Positions 28,271 to 36,703 of a DNA stretch of 64,000 bases are shown here, piece by piece (the first letter of the stretch is position 1; the number at the start of each line of letters is the position of its first letter). The stretch lies in assembly GCA_902470805.1 (NCBI GenBank), contig CABRHX010000006.1, positions 1-64,000 of the forward strand. Direction: 5' to 3'. The notes beneath the pieces are model-generated. The model had not been told where the DNA came from, searched no databases, and was given only the letters and a program-made list of their open reading frames with translations. Position numbers and translations under genes: made by a program. This stretch comes from an uncultured Collinsella sp. (GTDB taxonomy: Bacteria; Actinomycetota; Coriobacteriia; Coriobacteriales; Coriobacteriaceae).

Positions 28271-28314
28271 TAAAAGGAAAACCCCACAGCCCATGCGAGC
28301 TGCGGGGTTTTCCT
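28271..28314 (-). terminator. Terminator of the minus-strand phosphotransferase gene
   Basis: Arms 28275-28289 and 28300-28314 match at 14 of 15 positions. Read on the minus strand, the stem is followed by TTTTAGA. Confidence 0.8.
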
Positions 28315-28347
28315 TGTGCCTCCGATGCGAAATAAATCGCTCAGATA

Positions 28348-29112
28348 TTACTGATAATCGACGACGTCGATCCAGTTCTTCAGGAACTCATCGTTCACGT
28401 TGCGCTTACGAGCGAGCTCGGAAGCGGCGACGATGCTCGTCCACTGACGCACGACCTGCATGGGCATGTCGGCGCGGTCGCAGTAGAGCTCCAGGTAGGC
28501 CTCAGCCTGATCCTTGCTGTTGAGGGCAAAGAGCAGGTAGGTGGTGGCAACGTCGGCAGCAGGGGAGCCCTGTGTGGCGTGTGCCCAGTCGCACACATAG
28601 AGCTGGCCGTCGTCGCCGACGATGACGTTGGAGGGGTTGAAGTCGCCGTGGCAGACCTTGAACTCCTTGGTCATGCCGTCCAGACGCTCCTGAAGGTTGT
28701 AGCGCGTGGTGGCATTGAGCTGATCAAGGCTGTCGATCATGCGGGCGTACTTGTCGCGCTGACGGTTGAGCAGCGGGGAGGTGTAGCCGTGGATCTCGAT
28801 CTGGAGGTCGACGAACATCTCGAGGTACTCACCAAAGCGCTGGGGCTCGGCAGTCATCTTCTCGGCAAGGGTGGTGCCCGGAACCTTCTCGGTCACGAGC
28901 GCCCAGCCGTTGGCGTTCTCGAGCTGGGAAACCTCGAGCGCCTTGGGGCTGCGGATGCCGCACTCATTGATGCGGGCAAGATTCAAAGCCTCGTTGAACA
29001 CGTCGGAGACAGGCTTGGTCTCGTTAAAGACCTTGACGATCTTGTCGCCCAGGTCGTAAACGACCTTGTTGCCACGGCGGACGAGCTCGGTCTTGGAATC
29101 GGGTAGCAGCAT
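28348..29112 (-). CDS. APH/choline-kinase family phosphotransferase
   Basis: The protein is 254 aa, with a small kinase-like fold. The N-lobe has KIVKVFN with the ATP-binding Lys and LVTEKVPGTTLAEKM as the hinge. The catalytic loop is CHGDFNPSNVIV and the metal-binding Asp is in YVCDWAHA. This is the aminoglycoside phosphotransferase (PF01636) pattern, but the acceptor cannot be read; sugar, choline or a small metabolite is as likely as a drug. ATG 29112 is preceded by AAAGG on the minus strand. It lies downstream of adhE on the same strand, separated by a hairpin. Confidence 0.82.
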   Translation of the reverse strand: MLLPDSKTELVRRGNKVVYDLGDKIVKVFNETKPVSDVFNEALNLARINECGIRSPKALEVSQLENANGWALVTEKVPGTTLAEKMTAEPQRFGEYLEMFVDLQIEIHGYTSPLLNRQRDKYARMIDSLDQLNATTRYNLQERLDGMTKEFKVCHGDFNPSNVIVGDDGQLYVCDWAHATQGSPAADVATTYLLFALNSKDQAEAYLELYCDRADMPMQVVRQWTSIVAASELARKRNVNDEFLKNWIDVVDYQ

Positions 29113-29144
29113 GGTTGCATCCTTTCAACGATGCGATAGAAGCG

Positions 29145-29183
29145 ACGGCGGGGGTGTGTGAAACACCCGTGCACCCCCGCCGT
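29145..29183 (-). terminator. Hairpin after adhE
   Basis: A perfect 12-bp stem (29145-29156 with 29172-29183, ACGGCGGGGGTG) lies 17 bp past the adhE stop. The minus-strand tail is only modestly T-rich (CGCTTCT), so termination may be partial. Confidence 0.6.
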
Positions 29184-29200
29184 TAAAAACCGTGCTAAAA

Positions 29201-31849
29201 CTAGCAGACGGCGTAGTCCTGAGGCTCGCGGCCGTAGTAGGCGTCCAGGTAGAGCTCCTTGATCTCGCTCATGAGCGGGTAGCGCGGGTTGGCGCCGGTG
29301 CACTGGTCGTTGAATGCCTGCTCGGTCATCTCGTCGAGGGTGTCGAGGAAGTACTGCTCGTCAACACCGTAGTCGGCGATGGTCTTCTTGACGCCGATGA
29401 AGTCCTTGAGCTCTTCGAGCTTCGTGATGAAGTTCTCGAAGACCTCCTTGTCGTCCTTGCCCTCGATGCCGCAGTACTTGGCCATCTCGGCGTAGTTGTG
29501 CAGCGCGTTGGGGTAAGGATACTGGGAGAAGGTACCCATCTTGACGGGAGCCTCGGCGGCGTTGTAGCGCATGACGCGGGTCAGGATGACAGCGTTTGCG
29601 AGGCCGTGGGGCAGGTGATGGAAAGCGCCGAGCTTGTGGGCCATGGAGTGGTTGAGGCCCAGGAAGGCGTTGGCGAAGGCCATACCGGCCATGCAGGAGG
29701 CGTTGTGCATCTCCTCGCGGGCGTGCGGGTCCTTGGCGCCGTTCGTGAAGCTGGAGGGCAGGTTCTCGAAGACGAGCTTGGCAGCGCGCTCGGAGAGGCC
29801 CTTGGTGTAGTCGGAAGCCATGATGGAGACGTAGGACTCGATGGCGTGGGTCATGACGTCGATGCCGGAGGCAGCGGTCAGGCCGCGCGGGGCGGTCATG
29901 CAGTTGTCGGCGTCGACGATAGCCATGTTGGGGAGCAGCGCGTAGTCGGCGAGCGGCCACTTGATGCCGGTCTCCTTGTCGGTGATGATGGCGAACGGCG
30001 TGCACTCGGAGCCGGTACCCGAAGAGGTCGGGACGGCGACGAAGTAGGCCTTCTTGCCCATCTCGGGGAAGGTGAAGATACGCTTGCGGATGTCCATGAA
30101 GTCCATGGCCATGTCCTCAAACTTGCACTCGGGGTGCTCGTACATCATCCACATGATCTTGCCGGCGTCCATAGCGGAGCCACCGCCGACGGCGATGATG
30201 ACGTCCGGCTCAAAGAGAGCCATCTGCTTGGCGCCGCGACGTGCGCACTGCAGCGACGGATCGGGCTCGACGTCGTAGAAGCAGTCGTGGGCGATGCCCA
30301 TCTCGTCGAGCTTGGCCTCGATGGCGCGGGTGTTGCCATTCTTGAAGAGGAACTGGTCGGTGACGATGAAGGCACGCTTCTTGCCCATGACGTTGCCCAG
30401 CTCGTCGAGGGCGACGGGCGTGGAACCCTTCTTGAAGTAGACCTTCTCGGGAGCGCGGAACCACAGCATGTTCTCACGGCGCTCGGCCACAGTCTTAACG
30501 TTGATCAAGTGCTTCACCCCAACGTTCTCGGAGACGGAGTTGCCGCCCCAGGAGCCGCAGCCCAGGGTCAGAGACGGCTTCATGCCAAAGTTGTACAGGT
30601 CACCGATGCCGCCGTGCGAGGACGGGGTGTTGATGACGATACGGCAGGCCTTCATGACGTGCTCGAACAGGCTGATCTTCTCGGCCTGAGCGGGGTGCAC
30701 GTACAGAGAGGCGGTGTGGCCCGGGCCACCGGCGAGCACCAGGTGCTCGGCCTTGTCGACGGCCTCCTGGAAGTCCTTGGCGTGGTACATGGCCAGGACC
30801 GGGGAGAGCTTCTCGTGGGAGAACTCCTCCTTGGCGGGGTCGGTGGAAGTGACCTCGGCGATCAGGATCTTGGTCTTGGCGGGAACCTCGATGCCGGCGA
30901 GCTCGGCGATCTTGGCAGCGGCCATGCCGGGGATGCGGTGATCGAGAGCGCCGTTCTTGAACATGGCGGCACGCAGGGCCTCCATCTCGGCACCCTGCTT
31001 GACGAAGTAGCAGCCGCGCTTCTGGAACTCGGCCTTAACCTGGTCATAGATGCTGTCGATGACAGTCACGGACTGCTCGGAAGCGCAGATCATGCCGTTG
31101 TCGAAGGTCTTGGAGTGGATGATGGAGTTGACGGCGAGCAGCACGTCGGCGGTGTCGTCGATGACGACCGGGGTGTTACCGGCGCCAACGCCCAGGGCGG
31201 GCTTGCCCGAGGAGTAAGCGGCCTTGACCATGCCCGGGCCACCGGTGGCGAGGATGATGTCGACGTCGCGCATGACCATGTTGGTCAGCTCGATGGAGGG
31301 GACATCGACCCAGCCGATGATGCCCTCGGGGGCGCCGGCCTTGACGGCGGCGTCAAGCACGAGCTTGGCGGCGGCGATGGTGCACTTGGCGGCTGCCGGG
31401 TGCGGGGAGATGATGATGGCGTTGCGGGTCTTCAGGCTGATCAGCGTCTTGAAGATCGCGGTGGAGGTGGGGTTGGTCGTCGGGATGACGGCGCCCACGA
31501 TGCCGATGGGCTCGGCGATCTTGGTGATGCCGTAAGCCTCGTCGCGCTCCAGGACGCCACAGGTCTTGGTGTTCTTGTAAGCGTTGTAGATGTACTCTGC
31601 GGCGTAGTGGTTCTTGATGACCTTGTCCTCAAGAACGCCGCGGCCGGTCTCCTCGATGGCCATCTTCGCCAACGGGATACGAGCCTTGTTGGCGGCCATG
31701 GCGGCCTCATAGAAGATCTTGTCGACCTGCTCCTGCGTGTACGTAGCAAAAAGCGCCTGGGCCTCTCGCATCTGAGCGAGCTTAGCCTCAAGCGCCTCTA
31801 CGTTGTCCACAATTGCGGGAGTAGTGTTTTCCGGTGACTTTTTCACCAT
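29201..31849 (-). CDS. adhE: Bifunctional acetaldehyde-CoA/alcohol dehydrogenase
   Basis: AdhE reduces acetyl-CoA to acetaldehyde and then ethanol with NADH, a main redox outlet in fermenting bacteria, and forms spirosomes. The protein is 882 aa. The N-terminal CoA-dependent aldehyde dehydrogenase (1-440) has its nucleophilic Cys in NGMICASEQSV and the nucleotide loop GGPGMVKAAY. The linker region carries MPSSHGGIGDLYNF and GCGSWGGNSVSENV. The C-terminal iron alcohol dehydrogenase has VGGGSAMDAGK, PTSSGTGSECTPFA and the metal-binding His residues in NHSMAHKLGAFHHLPHG. ATG 31849 follows AAGGAGA. Operator-like palindromes lie upstream. Both activities look intact. Confidence 0.98.
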   Translation of the reverse strand: MVKKSPENTTPAIVDNVEALEAKLAQMREAQALFATYTQEQVDKIFYEAAMAANKARIPLAKMAIEETGRGVLEDKVIKNHYAAEYIYNAYKNTKTCGVLERDEAYGITKIAEPIGIVGAVIPTTNPTSTAIFKTLISLKTRNAIIISPHPAAAKCTIAAAKLVLDAAVKAGAPEGIIGWVDVPSIELTNMVMRDVDIILATGGPGMVKAAYSSGKPALGVGAGNTPVVIDDTADVLLAVNSIIHSKTFDNGMICASEQSVTVIDSIYDQVKAEFQKRGCYFVKQGAEMEALRAAMFKNGALDHRIPGMAAAKIAELAGIEVPAKTKILIAEVTSTDPAKEEFSHEKLSPVLAMYHAKDFQEAVDKAEHLVLAGGPGHTASLYVHPAQAEKISLFEHVMKACRIVINTPSSHGGIGDLYNFGMKPSLTLGCGSWGGNSVSENVGVKHLINVKTVAERRENMLWFRAPEKVYFKKGSTPVALDELGNVMGKKRAFIVTDQFLFKNGNTRAIEAKLDEMGIAHDCFYDVEPDPSLQCARRGAKQMALFEPDVIIAVGGGSAMDAGKIMWMMYEHPECKFEDMAMDFMDIRKRIFTFPEMGKKAYFVAVPTSSGTGSECTPFAIITDKETGIKWPLADYALLPNMAIVDADNCMTAPRGLTAASGIDVMTHAIESYVSIMASDYTKGLSERAAKLVFENLPSSFTNGAKDPHAREEMHNASCMAGMAFANAFLGLNHSMAHKLGAFHHLPHGLANAVILTRVMRYNAAEAPVKMGTFSQYPYPNALHNYAEMAKYCGIEGKDDKEVFENFITKLEELKDFIGVKKTIADYGVDEQYFLDTLDEMTEQAFNDQCTGANPRYPLMSEIKELYLDAYYGREPQDYAVC

Positions 31850-32000
31850 TTGTGTCTCCTTGCGATCGGAGATTTACCCTACGTCTTGCATGATAGCAAG
31901 AAATAATTCGGTAAACGGTAAGATTCCCGTAAAAGGCACACTAAAACGCTTCAATAAACTGAAACGTTTCAACTAATTATCTGCCTGCTGCATCGCCCCG
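31850..32000 (-). promoter_or_regulatory. adhE upstream region with candidate LacI-type operators
   Basis: On the adhE strand, reading toward the gene, the sites are TGAAACGTTTCA (31971-31960, perfect palindrome), AAGCGTTTTAG (31951-31941) and TACCGTTTACCG (31920-31909, ending 59 bp from the start codon). The last two are exact matches to sequences upstream of ppdK. All share a CGTTT centre, as in LacI/CcpA-family sites. Confidence 0.5.
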
Positions 32001-32048
32001 CTCATTGGGGACAGGCTTACATGAGTGCTTTCACTCATTTGGGACAGA
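32001..32048. repeat. REP-like palindrome, left copy
   Basis: CTCATTGGGGACAG, then CTTACATGAGTG, loop CTTT, CACTCAT and a near second copy of TGGGGACAG. The inner hairpin is 32021-32027 with 32032-32038. Confidence 0.75.
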
Positions 32049-32179
32049 CATCGATTTGTCATTTTGTCGTTTTGGGCATGTTTTTGTCGTTCATTGTATA
32101 TAAATAGGTCACAGGCTCAGCATTTCGCGTTGCTTCTCTCCTTTTAGGTGTTGCCTGTACAGTTTTGAAAGGAGAGATT

Positions 32180-32956
32180 ATGCCCCGATGCGCCCGCGCC
32201 GTTTCGCTCACCGGCTATTACCACGTCTATGACCGCGGCAATTCCAAACAGATTATTTTTGAAGATGACTCCGACCGCTATCGTTTCTTATCGGACATCT
32301 CGGACAGGTTTGCTTGCCATGACGTGGCGGTGTTGGCCTGGTGCCTTATGGACAACCACTTCCATTTGATGGTTGATGACCCATTTGACAACCTTTCAAA
32401 GGCAATGCAGTGCGCGCTGACGGCCTATGCCAAGTATTTCAATGGGAAAACCGGAAGAACGGGCCACCTGTTTGATAATCGCTATTCGCGGGTCGCGGTC
32501 GAGTCGGACACGCAGGCGGTGCAGTTGCTCGATTATATCCATCTCAATCCCGTGAAAGGTGCGCTCGACTCGCTTGATGCCTACCGCTGGTCAAGCTACA
32601 AGGCATACCAGCTGGGATACGATCCCTTTGATATCTGCGATGCGGCCCCCATGCTCGATATTGTCGGGGGTTCCCGTCGCTATTGCGAGCATCTTAAGGA
32701 AGTTGCCGAGCGGATCTGGTCAGTTGAGATTCTTCCGCGTCGACGGATTCCCGACGAGGATGCCCTTACCGTCGCACACGAGGCCCTGCCGAGCATTGAT
32801 CCTGCGCTGCTCAAGGCCCTGCCACGCCCCGAACGCGATGCCTGTCTGCTAAGGCTCAGGCGGGCCCATCTTACGGTCAAGCAAATTGCCCGTATCACCG
32901 GTATCGGCGCTACAAGCGTAACCAAGGCCACCACAGGCTGGAACGAGGCGGCCTGA
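32180..32956 (+). CDS. REP-associated tyrosine transposase (IS200-like, Y1)
   Basis: The protein is 258 aa. The Y1 transposase fold is clear: YYHVYDRGNSKQIIF at the start, the HUH metal motif in DNHFHLMVDD and the nucleophilic Tyr in LTAYAKYFN, then GHLFDNRYSRVAVESD, YIHLNPVKGAL and YRWSSYKAY. A C-terminal helix-turn-helix (LTVKQIARITGIGATSVTKAT) is typical of RAYT and related solitary copies. ATG 32180 has GAAAGGAGAG just upstream; TTG 32165 overlaps it. The gene is intact. RAYTs cut REP hairpins, and the flanking palindromes fit that substrate. Confidence 0.9.
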   Translation: MPRCARAVSLTGYYHVYDRGNSKQIIFEDDSDRYRFLSDISDRFACHDVAVLAWCLMDNHFHLMVDDPFDNLSKAMQCALTAYAKYFNGKTGRTGHLFDNRYSRVAVESDTQAVQLLDYIHLNPVKGALDSLDAYRWSSYKAYQLGYDPFDICDAAPMLDIVGGSRRYCEHLKEVAERIWSVEILPRRRIPDEDALTVAHEALPSIDPALLKALPRPERDACLLRLRRAHLTVKQIARITGIGATSVTKATTGWNEAA

Positions 32957-33008
32957 GGTATGGATTGGGGCCGATCGATGCACTGCGAGCTTAGGAAAGC
33001 ATTCATCT

Positions 33009-33060
33009 AAGTCTGTCCCCAATGCGTGAAAACACTCATGTAAGTCTGTCCCCAATGAGT
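33009..33060. repeat. REP-like palindrome, right copy
   Basis: This block is inverted relative to the left copy. It carries two CTGTCCCCAATG segments (33013-33024 and 33046-33057) around ATGCGTG, AAAA, CACTCAT. It agrees with the reverse complement of the left block except for a few bases. Confidence 0.75.
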
Positions 33061-33062
33061 GC

Positions 33063-33091
33063 AAAAAAGCGCCCTCCGCAGGGGAGGGCGC
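33063..33091 (-). terminator. rpmB terminator
   Basis: GCGCCCTCC (33069-33077) pairs with GGAGGGCGC (33083-33091), followed on the minus strand by TTTTTTG. Confidence 0.88.
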
Positions 33092-33163
33092 CTTTGGTAA
33101 GTTCTATATGAACGCGAGGTCTTTGACCCGGAGAGTCCGAGGTACTTGTTGGTAAGACCTTAT

Positions 33164-33352
33164 TTAGGAGCGCGCGACCTTGCCGGACTTGAGGCAGGTG
33201 GAGCAAACGTTCATCTTGCGACGGTGACCATCGACGACGACGTACACGCGCTGGATGTTGGGGCGGAACTTACGGTTGGTGACGCGGTGAGAGTGGCTGA
33301 TGGAGCGACCGGCAACGGGGTGCTTACCGCAAACTTCGCAAACTTTGGACAT
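33164..33352 (-). CDS. rpmB: 50S ribosomal protein L28, zinc-binding form
   Basis: The protein is 62 aa. MSKVCEVCGKHPVAG and the later CSTCLKSGKVAR provide two Cys pairs, so this is the zinc-ribbon (C+) paralog type. The central block SHSHRVTNRKFRPNIQRV is diagnostic of L28. AAGGAGGG (minus strand, 33359-33366) precedes ATG 33352. It is monocistronic and divergent from pyrR. Confidence 0.97.
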   Translation of the reverse strand: MSKVCEVCGKHPVAGRSISHSHRVTNRKFRPNIQRVYVVVDGHRRKMNVCSTCLKSGKVARS

Positions 33353-33659
33353 AACTGACCCTCCTTGGGCGACAAACGAACATGTCGCGTTAACAAACAA
33401 GCCTGAACTATAGCACAGAAGCAGCTCCCTGTGCGTAATCTACACAGAGATACTCCTCTTTTGGCGATAGTGCCCACGCCACGGCCCTGGACGTAGATCC
33501 GATTTGCGTGCAGCAGAGGGGATTATGCCAGCTCGTGCGTGCGTTTTCAAGCTCGTCCTACAAATATATATAGGTTTATGGAGCATTGGGCTCCATTTAC
33601 GGATTGCTCTGTATTTATGCTCGCAATTAAGCTCGAGGTTGGCTACACTATCCTTTGAC
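33353..33659. other. rpmB-pyrR divergent spacer
   Basis: No gene was seen. The stretch holds the rpmB promoter side and a TGGAGC/GCTCCA hairpin near 33577-33592. TACACT (33644-33649), with a weak TCGCAA 17 bp upstream, could be the pyr promoter. Confidence 0.4.
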
Positions 33660-33765
33660 CATTAAAGGGGTACGAGATACCCACATGGAATTACATAGCT
33701 GCCATGCGAGCAGCCTTTCCTGTGGGTGTCTGGTCCGCTTTAAGCGGTCGGGCATCTATTTTTTT
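33660..33765 (+). promoter_or_regulatory. pyr operon leader with probable attenuator
   Basis: GGGGTA (33667-33672) can pair with TACCC (33678-33682). Alternatively, ACCCACA (33679-33685) can pair with TGTGGGT (33721-33727). A third stem around CCGCTTTAAGCGG (33735-33747) is followed by CATCTATTTTTTT, a terminator-like end. Mutually exclusive stems before pyrR suggest PyrR-UMP-controlled attenuation. The canonical Bacillus PyrR loop was not identified. Confidence 0.5.
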
Positions 33766-33804
33766 GACTGTGTCAGCAGTCAAGACATGTGAGGAAGGAG
33801 ATCG

Positions 33805-34389
33805 ATGGGCACGACTTCCCCCAAGGCGGTCATCATGGACGAGACCGCCGTCAATCGAGCGATGACCCGCATCGCGCACGAGATTCTCGAGCGCAACGAG
33901 GGCTGTGAAGACCTCGCTTTGGTCGGCATCGTCACGCGCGGCGACCTTCTGGCAAAGAAGCTCGCCGAGGAGATCAAGGAGATCGAGGGCGTCGACGTTC
34001 CGCTCGGCAGCCTGGACATCAGCTTCTACCGCGATGACTATGCGACCAATTTCGCTCCCGCGATCCACGCCACCAACATTCCCTTCAGCGTCGACGGCAA
34101 GCGCGTCGTGCTGGTGGACGACATCCTGTACACGGGTCGTACCATCCGCGCTGCTCTGGACGCCGTCATGGACCTGGGCCGCCCGAGCCGTATTGAGCTG
34201 GCGGTCCTCGTTGACCGCGGCCACCGCGAGCTCCCCATCTCGCCGGACTTTGTCGGCAAGAACGTTCCCTCGTCGCATGAGGAGAACGTGCACCTATATA
34301 TGAAGGAAGTCGACGGCCACACCGCCGTCGAGATTAACGACGTCGCGCCGGGTTCCCACGTGGGCTCCGCGCCGCTGGGAGGTGAGTAG
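33805..34389 (+). CDS. pyrR: Bifunctional pyr operon regulator / uracil phosphoribosyltransferase
   Basis: PyrR binds pyr mRNA when UMP is high and promotes termination; it also makes UMP from uracil and PRPP. The protein is 194 aa. ALVGIVTRGDLLA, the acidic LDISFYRDD and the PRPP loop VLVDDILYTGRTIRAA are present, followed by ELAVLVDRGHRELPI. AAGGAG is 4-5 nt before ATG 33805. It is first in the operon, behind an attenuator-like leader, and pyrB starts 4 bp after its stop. Confidence 0.96.
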   Translation: MGTTSPKAVIMDETAVNRAMTRIAHEILERNEGCEDLALVGIVTRGDLLAKKLAEEIKEIEGVDVPLGSLDISFYRDDYATNFAPAIHATNIPFSVDGKRVVLVDDILYTGRTIRAALDAVMDLGRPSRIELAVLVDRGHRELPISPDFVGKNVPSSHEENVHLYMKEVDGHTAVEINDVAPGSHVGSAPLGGE

Positions 34390-34393
34390 TACC

Positions 34394-35338
34394 GTGGCGT
34401 TCAACCATAAGCACCTGATCGACATTACCGAGTACTCCGAAGAGGACATCAAGCTCATCCTCGAGACCGCCAAGGCGTTCTCCGAGGTCAACGAGCGTGC
34501 GATCAAGAAGGTCCCCACGCTCAAGGGCAAGACCATCGTCAACATGTTCAACGAGCCCTCGACGCGCACCCGCAGCTCCTTCGAGCTCGCCGAGAAGCGC
34601 CTTTCGGCCGACAGCCTCAACTTTGGCGGCTCCTCGACCTCCACGGTCAAGGGCGAGAGCCTCGTCGACACCGTCGAGACCCTCAACGCCTACAAGATTG
34701 ATTGCATCGTCGTTCGCGATAAGCACGCCGGTGCTCCCTACATCGTCACGCAGAACTCGCCCGCGAGCGTCATCTGCGCCGGCGACGGCAAGCACAACCA
34801 CCCCACGCAGGCCCTGCTCGACCTGTACACCATCTGGGAGCACAAGGGCGACTTCCACGGTCTGAAGGTCGCCGTCGTCGGCGATATCGCGCACTCCCGT
34901 GTCTGCGGCTCGCTGATCCCCGCCCTTAAGATCATGGGCTGCGAGACCTACGCCGTCGCCCCCGGCACGCTGCTGCCGCCGGCGCCCGAGGTTCTGGGCT
35001 GCGACCACGTGACGAGCGACCTCGATTCCGTCCTGCCCGAGTTGGACGTCGTCTATATGCTGCGCGTGCAGCAGGAGCGCCTCGAGGGTGCCCCGTTCCC
35101 GACCATTCGCGAGTACCACAAACTCTTCGGTCTGACCAAGGACCGCGAGAAGCTCATGAAGCCCGACGCGATCATCTGCCACCCGGGTCCCATCAACCGC
35201 GGCGTTGAGTTCGACTCCTATATGGCCGACCACCCGCAACGCTCCGTCATCCTGGAGCAGGTCTACGCTGGTATCTGCGTGCGTATGGCTATCCTGTATC
35301 TGCTGCTTGGAGGTGCCGATAATGGCCTTGCTTCTTAA
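34394..35338 (+). CDS. pyrB: Aspartate carbamoyltransferase catalytic subunit
   Basis: PyrB condenses carbamoyl phosphate with aspartate. The protein is 314 aa. The carbamoyl-phosphate site FNEPSTRTRSSFE is intact, as are the GGSSTSTVKGESLVDT loop, the GDGKHNHPTQALLDL segment and the Asp-binding VYMLRVQQER. GTG 34394 is preferred because GGGAGGTGA (34377-34385) is 8 nt upstream; GTG 34382 would overlap pyrR. No pyrI regulatory subunit gene is present. The stop overlaps pyrC by 17 nt. Confidence 0.97.
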   Translation: MAFNHKHLIDITEYSEEDIKLILETAKAFSEVNERAIKKVPTLKGKTIVNMFNEPSTRTRSSFELAEKRLSADSLNFGGSSTSTVKGESLVDTVETLNAYKIDCIVVRDKHAGAPYIVTQNSPASVICAGDGKHNHPTQALLDLYTIWEHKGDFHGLKVAVVGDIAHSRVCGSLIPALKIMGCETYAVAPGTLLPPAPEVLGCDHVTSDLDSVLPELDVVYMLRVQQERLEGAPFPTIREYHKLFGLTKDREKLMKPDAIICHPGPINRGVEFDSYMADHPQRSVILEQVYAGICVRMAILYLLLGGADNGLAS

Positions 35339-36611
35339 GAATGCCCACGTCGTCGACCCGTCCGTCGAGCTTGACGGTGTCGTTGACGTCCTGATTGACG
35401 GCGATAAGATCGCCGAGGTCGGCGAGAATCTCGCCGTCGAGAGAGCCGAGGTCCGCGACCTTTCCGGCAAGTACCTCGTCCCCGGTCTGGTGGATATGCA
35501 CGTTCACCTTCGCGAGCCCGGCTACGAGGTCAAAGAGGACATCGAGAGCGGCACCCGTGCAGCTGCCAAGGGCGGCTTCACCGGCGTGTGCGCCATGCCC
35601 AACACTGACCCCGTCACCGATAACGGCACCGTTGTGGAGTTCGTCAAGTCCCGCGCTGCCGAGGTCGGTCACTGCCGCGTCTATCCGTCGGGCGCCATGA
35701 CCCGCGGTCTTAAGGGCGAGGCCATGTCCGAGATGGGCGATATGGTCGCCCGCGGCGTCGTCGCCTTCACCGACGACGGTCGCGGCGTGCAGGGCGCGGG
35801 CATGCTCCGTCGCTGCATGGACTACGGCAAGATGTTCGGCAAGGTCTTTATGAGCCACTGCCAGGACGAGGACCTGGTCGGCCACGGCCAGATCAACGAG
35901 GGCAAGGTCTCGACCCGTCTGGCTCTCGAGGGCTGGCCGGCTGCCGGCGAGGAGCTCCAGATCGCCCGCGACATCGAGATTGCCAAGCTGACCGGTGCCA
36001 AGCTGCACATCCAGCACATCTCCACCGCCCATGGCCTGGAGATCGTGCGTGCTGGTAAGGCCGCTGGCGTTCAGGTTACCTGCGAGGCTACCCCGCACCA
36101 CATGTTCCTGACCGAGAACGACCTGGACGAGACCTACAACACCTCGCTCAAGGTCAATCCGCCGCTGCGTACCGAGGAGGATGCCGAGGCCATCCGCCAG
36201 GGCGTCATCGACGGCACCGTCGACGTTATCGTCACCGATCACGCTCCCCACACCCCGTGGGAGAAGGCCCGCGAGTTCGAGCTTGCGCCCTTCGGCATGA
36301 TCGGCCTCGAGACTTCGCTGTCGCTCGTCCTCACCGAGCTGGTCAACACGGGCAAGATGAGCATGGGCCGCATGGTCGAGCTCATGGCCATCAAGCCGCG
36401 TGAGATCCTGGGCCTCGACCAGGTTCAGGTCAAGGCGGGCTCCGTTGCCGACCTGACCGTGTTCGACGCGTCCGCCACCTGGACGGTTGGCGAGGACGGT
36501 TACGAGTCGCGCGCCGAGAACTCCGGTTTTGCCGGCCGCACGCTCACCGGTCGTGCCACCGATGTGTTTGTCGGCGGCAAGCAGACGCTTGCCGACGGCT
36601 GCATCTGCTAG
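35322..36611 (+). CDS. pyrC: Dihydroorotase
   Basis: PyrC cyclises carbamoyl aspartate to dihydroorotate. The product is 429 aa, the class I (type II) size. The zinc ligands lie in VDMHVHLREPG and the later QHISTAHGLE, with TCEATPHHMFL and DVIVTDHAPHTPWEK also present. ATG 35322 has GGAGG 8 nt upstream and lies inside the pyrB end, so the genes are coupled. A 90-bp gap follows before pyrK. Confidence 0.97.
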   Translation: MALLLKNAHVVDPSVELDGVVDVLIDGDKIAEVGENLAVERAEVRDLSGKYLVPGLVDMHVHLREPGYEVKEDIESGTRAAAKGGFTGVCAMPNTDPVTDNGTVVEFVKSRAAEVGHCRVYPSGAMTRGLKGEAMSEMGDMVARGVVAFTDDGRGVQGAGMLRRCMDYGKMFGKVFMSHCQDEDLVGHGQINEGKVSTRLALEGWPAAGEELQIARDIEIAKLTGAKLHIQHISTAHGLEIVRAGKAAGVQVTCEATPHHMFLTENDLDETYNTSLKVNPPLRTEEDAEAIRQGVIDGTVDVIVTDHAPHTPWEKAREFELAPFGMIGLETSLSLVLTELVNTGKMSMGRMVELMAIKPREILGLDQVQVKAGSVADLTVFDASATWTVGEDGYESRAENSGFAGRTLTGRATDVFVGGKQTLADGCIC

Positions 36612-36703
36612 CATAGCCTTATCGCTTTTGTGCGCGGCGCCCTTGCGGTGCCGCGCTTTCTATTCGTTTGGACCATGCAACCGCATGGGGGATTGGAGCG
36701 TCT

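Larger units (their letters stand above)
32001..33060. mobile_element. REP-associated transposase module
   Basis: A single IS200-like transposase gene is flanked by inverted REP-like blocks at 32001-32048 and 33009-33060. There are no conventional terminal inverted repeats of an IS and no visible target duplication. This matches the RAYT arrangement, in which the enzyme is domesticated and acts on short palindromes. Confidence 0.75.

Noticed and set aside
28271..28314. Second terminator of proS
   Set aside because: proS is already closed at 28201-28250; the T-tail favours the minus-strand phosphotransferase gene.
29192..31837. 881-codon open frame on the plus strand over adhE
   Set aside because: Shadow of the adhE codon pattern; low-complexity Val/Gly/Leu/Asp sequence without recognisable domains.
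32001..33060. Reading the inverted blocks as terminal inverted repeats of a complete insertion sequence
   Set aside because: Y1 enzymes do not use TIRs, each block is itself palindromic, and no target duplication is seen; REP-type explains it better.
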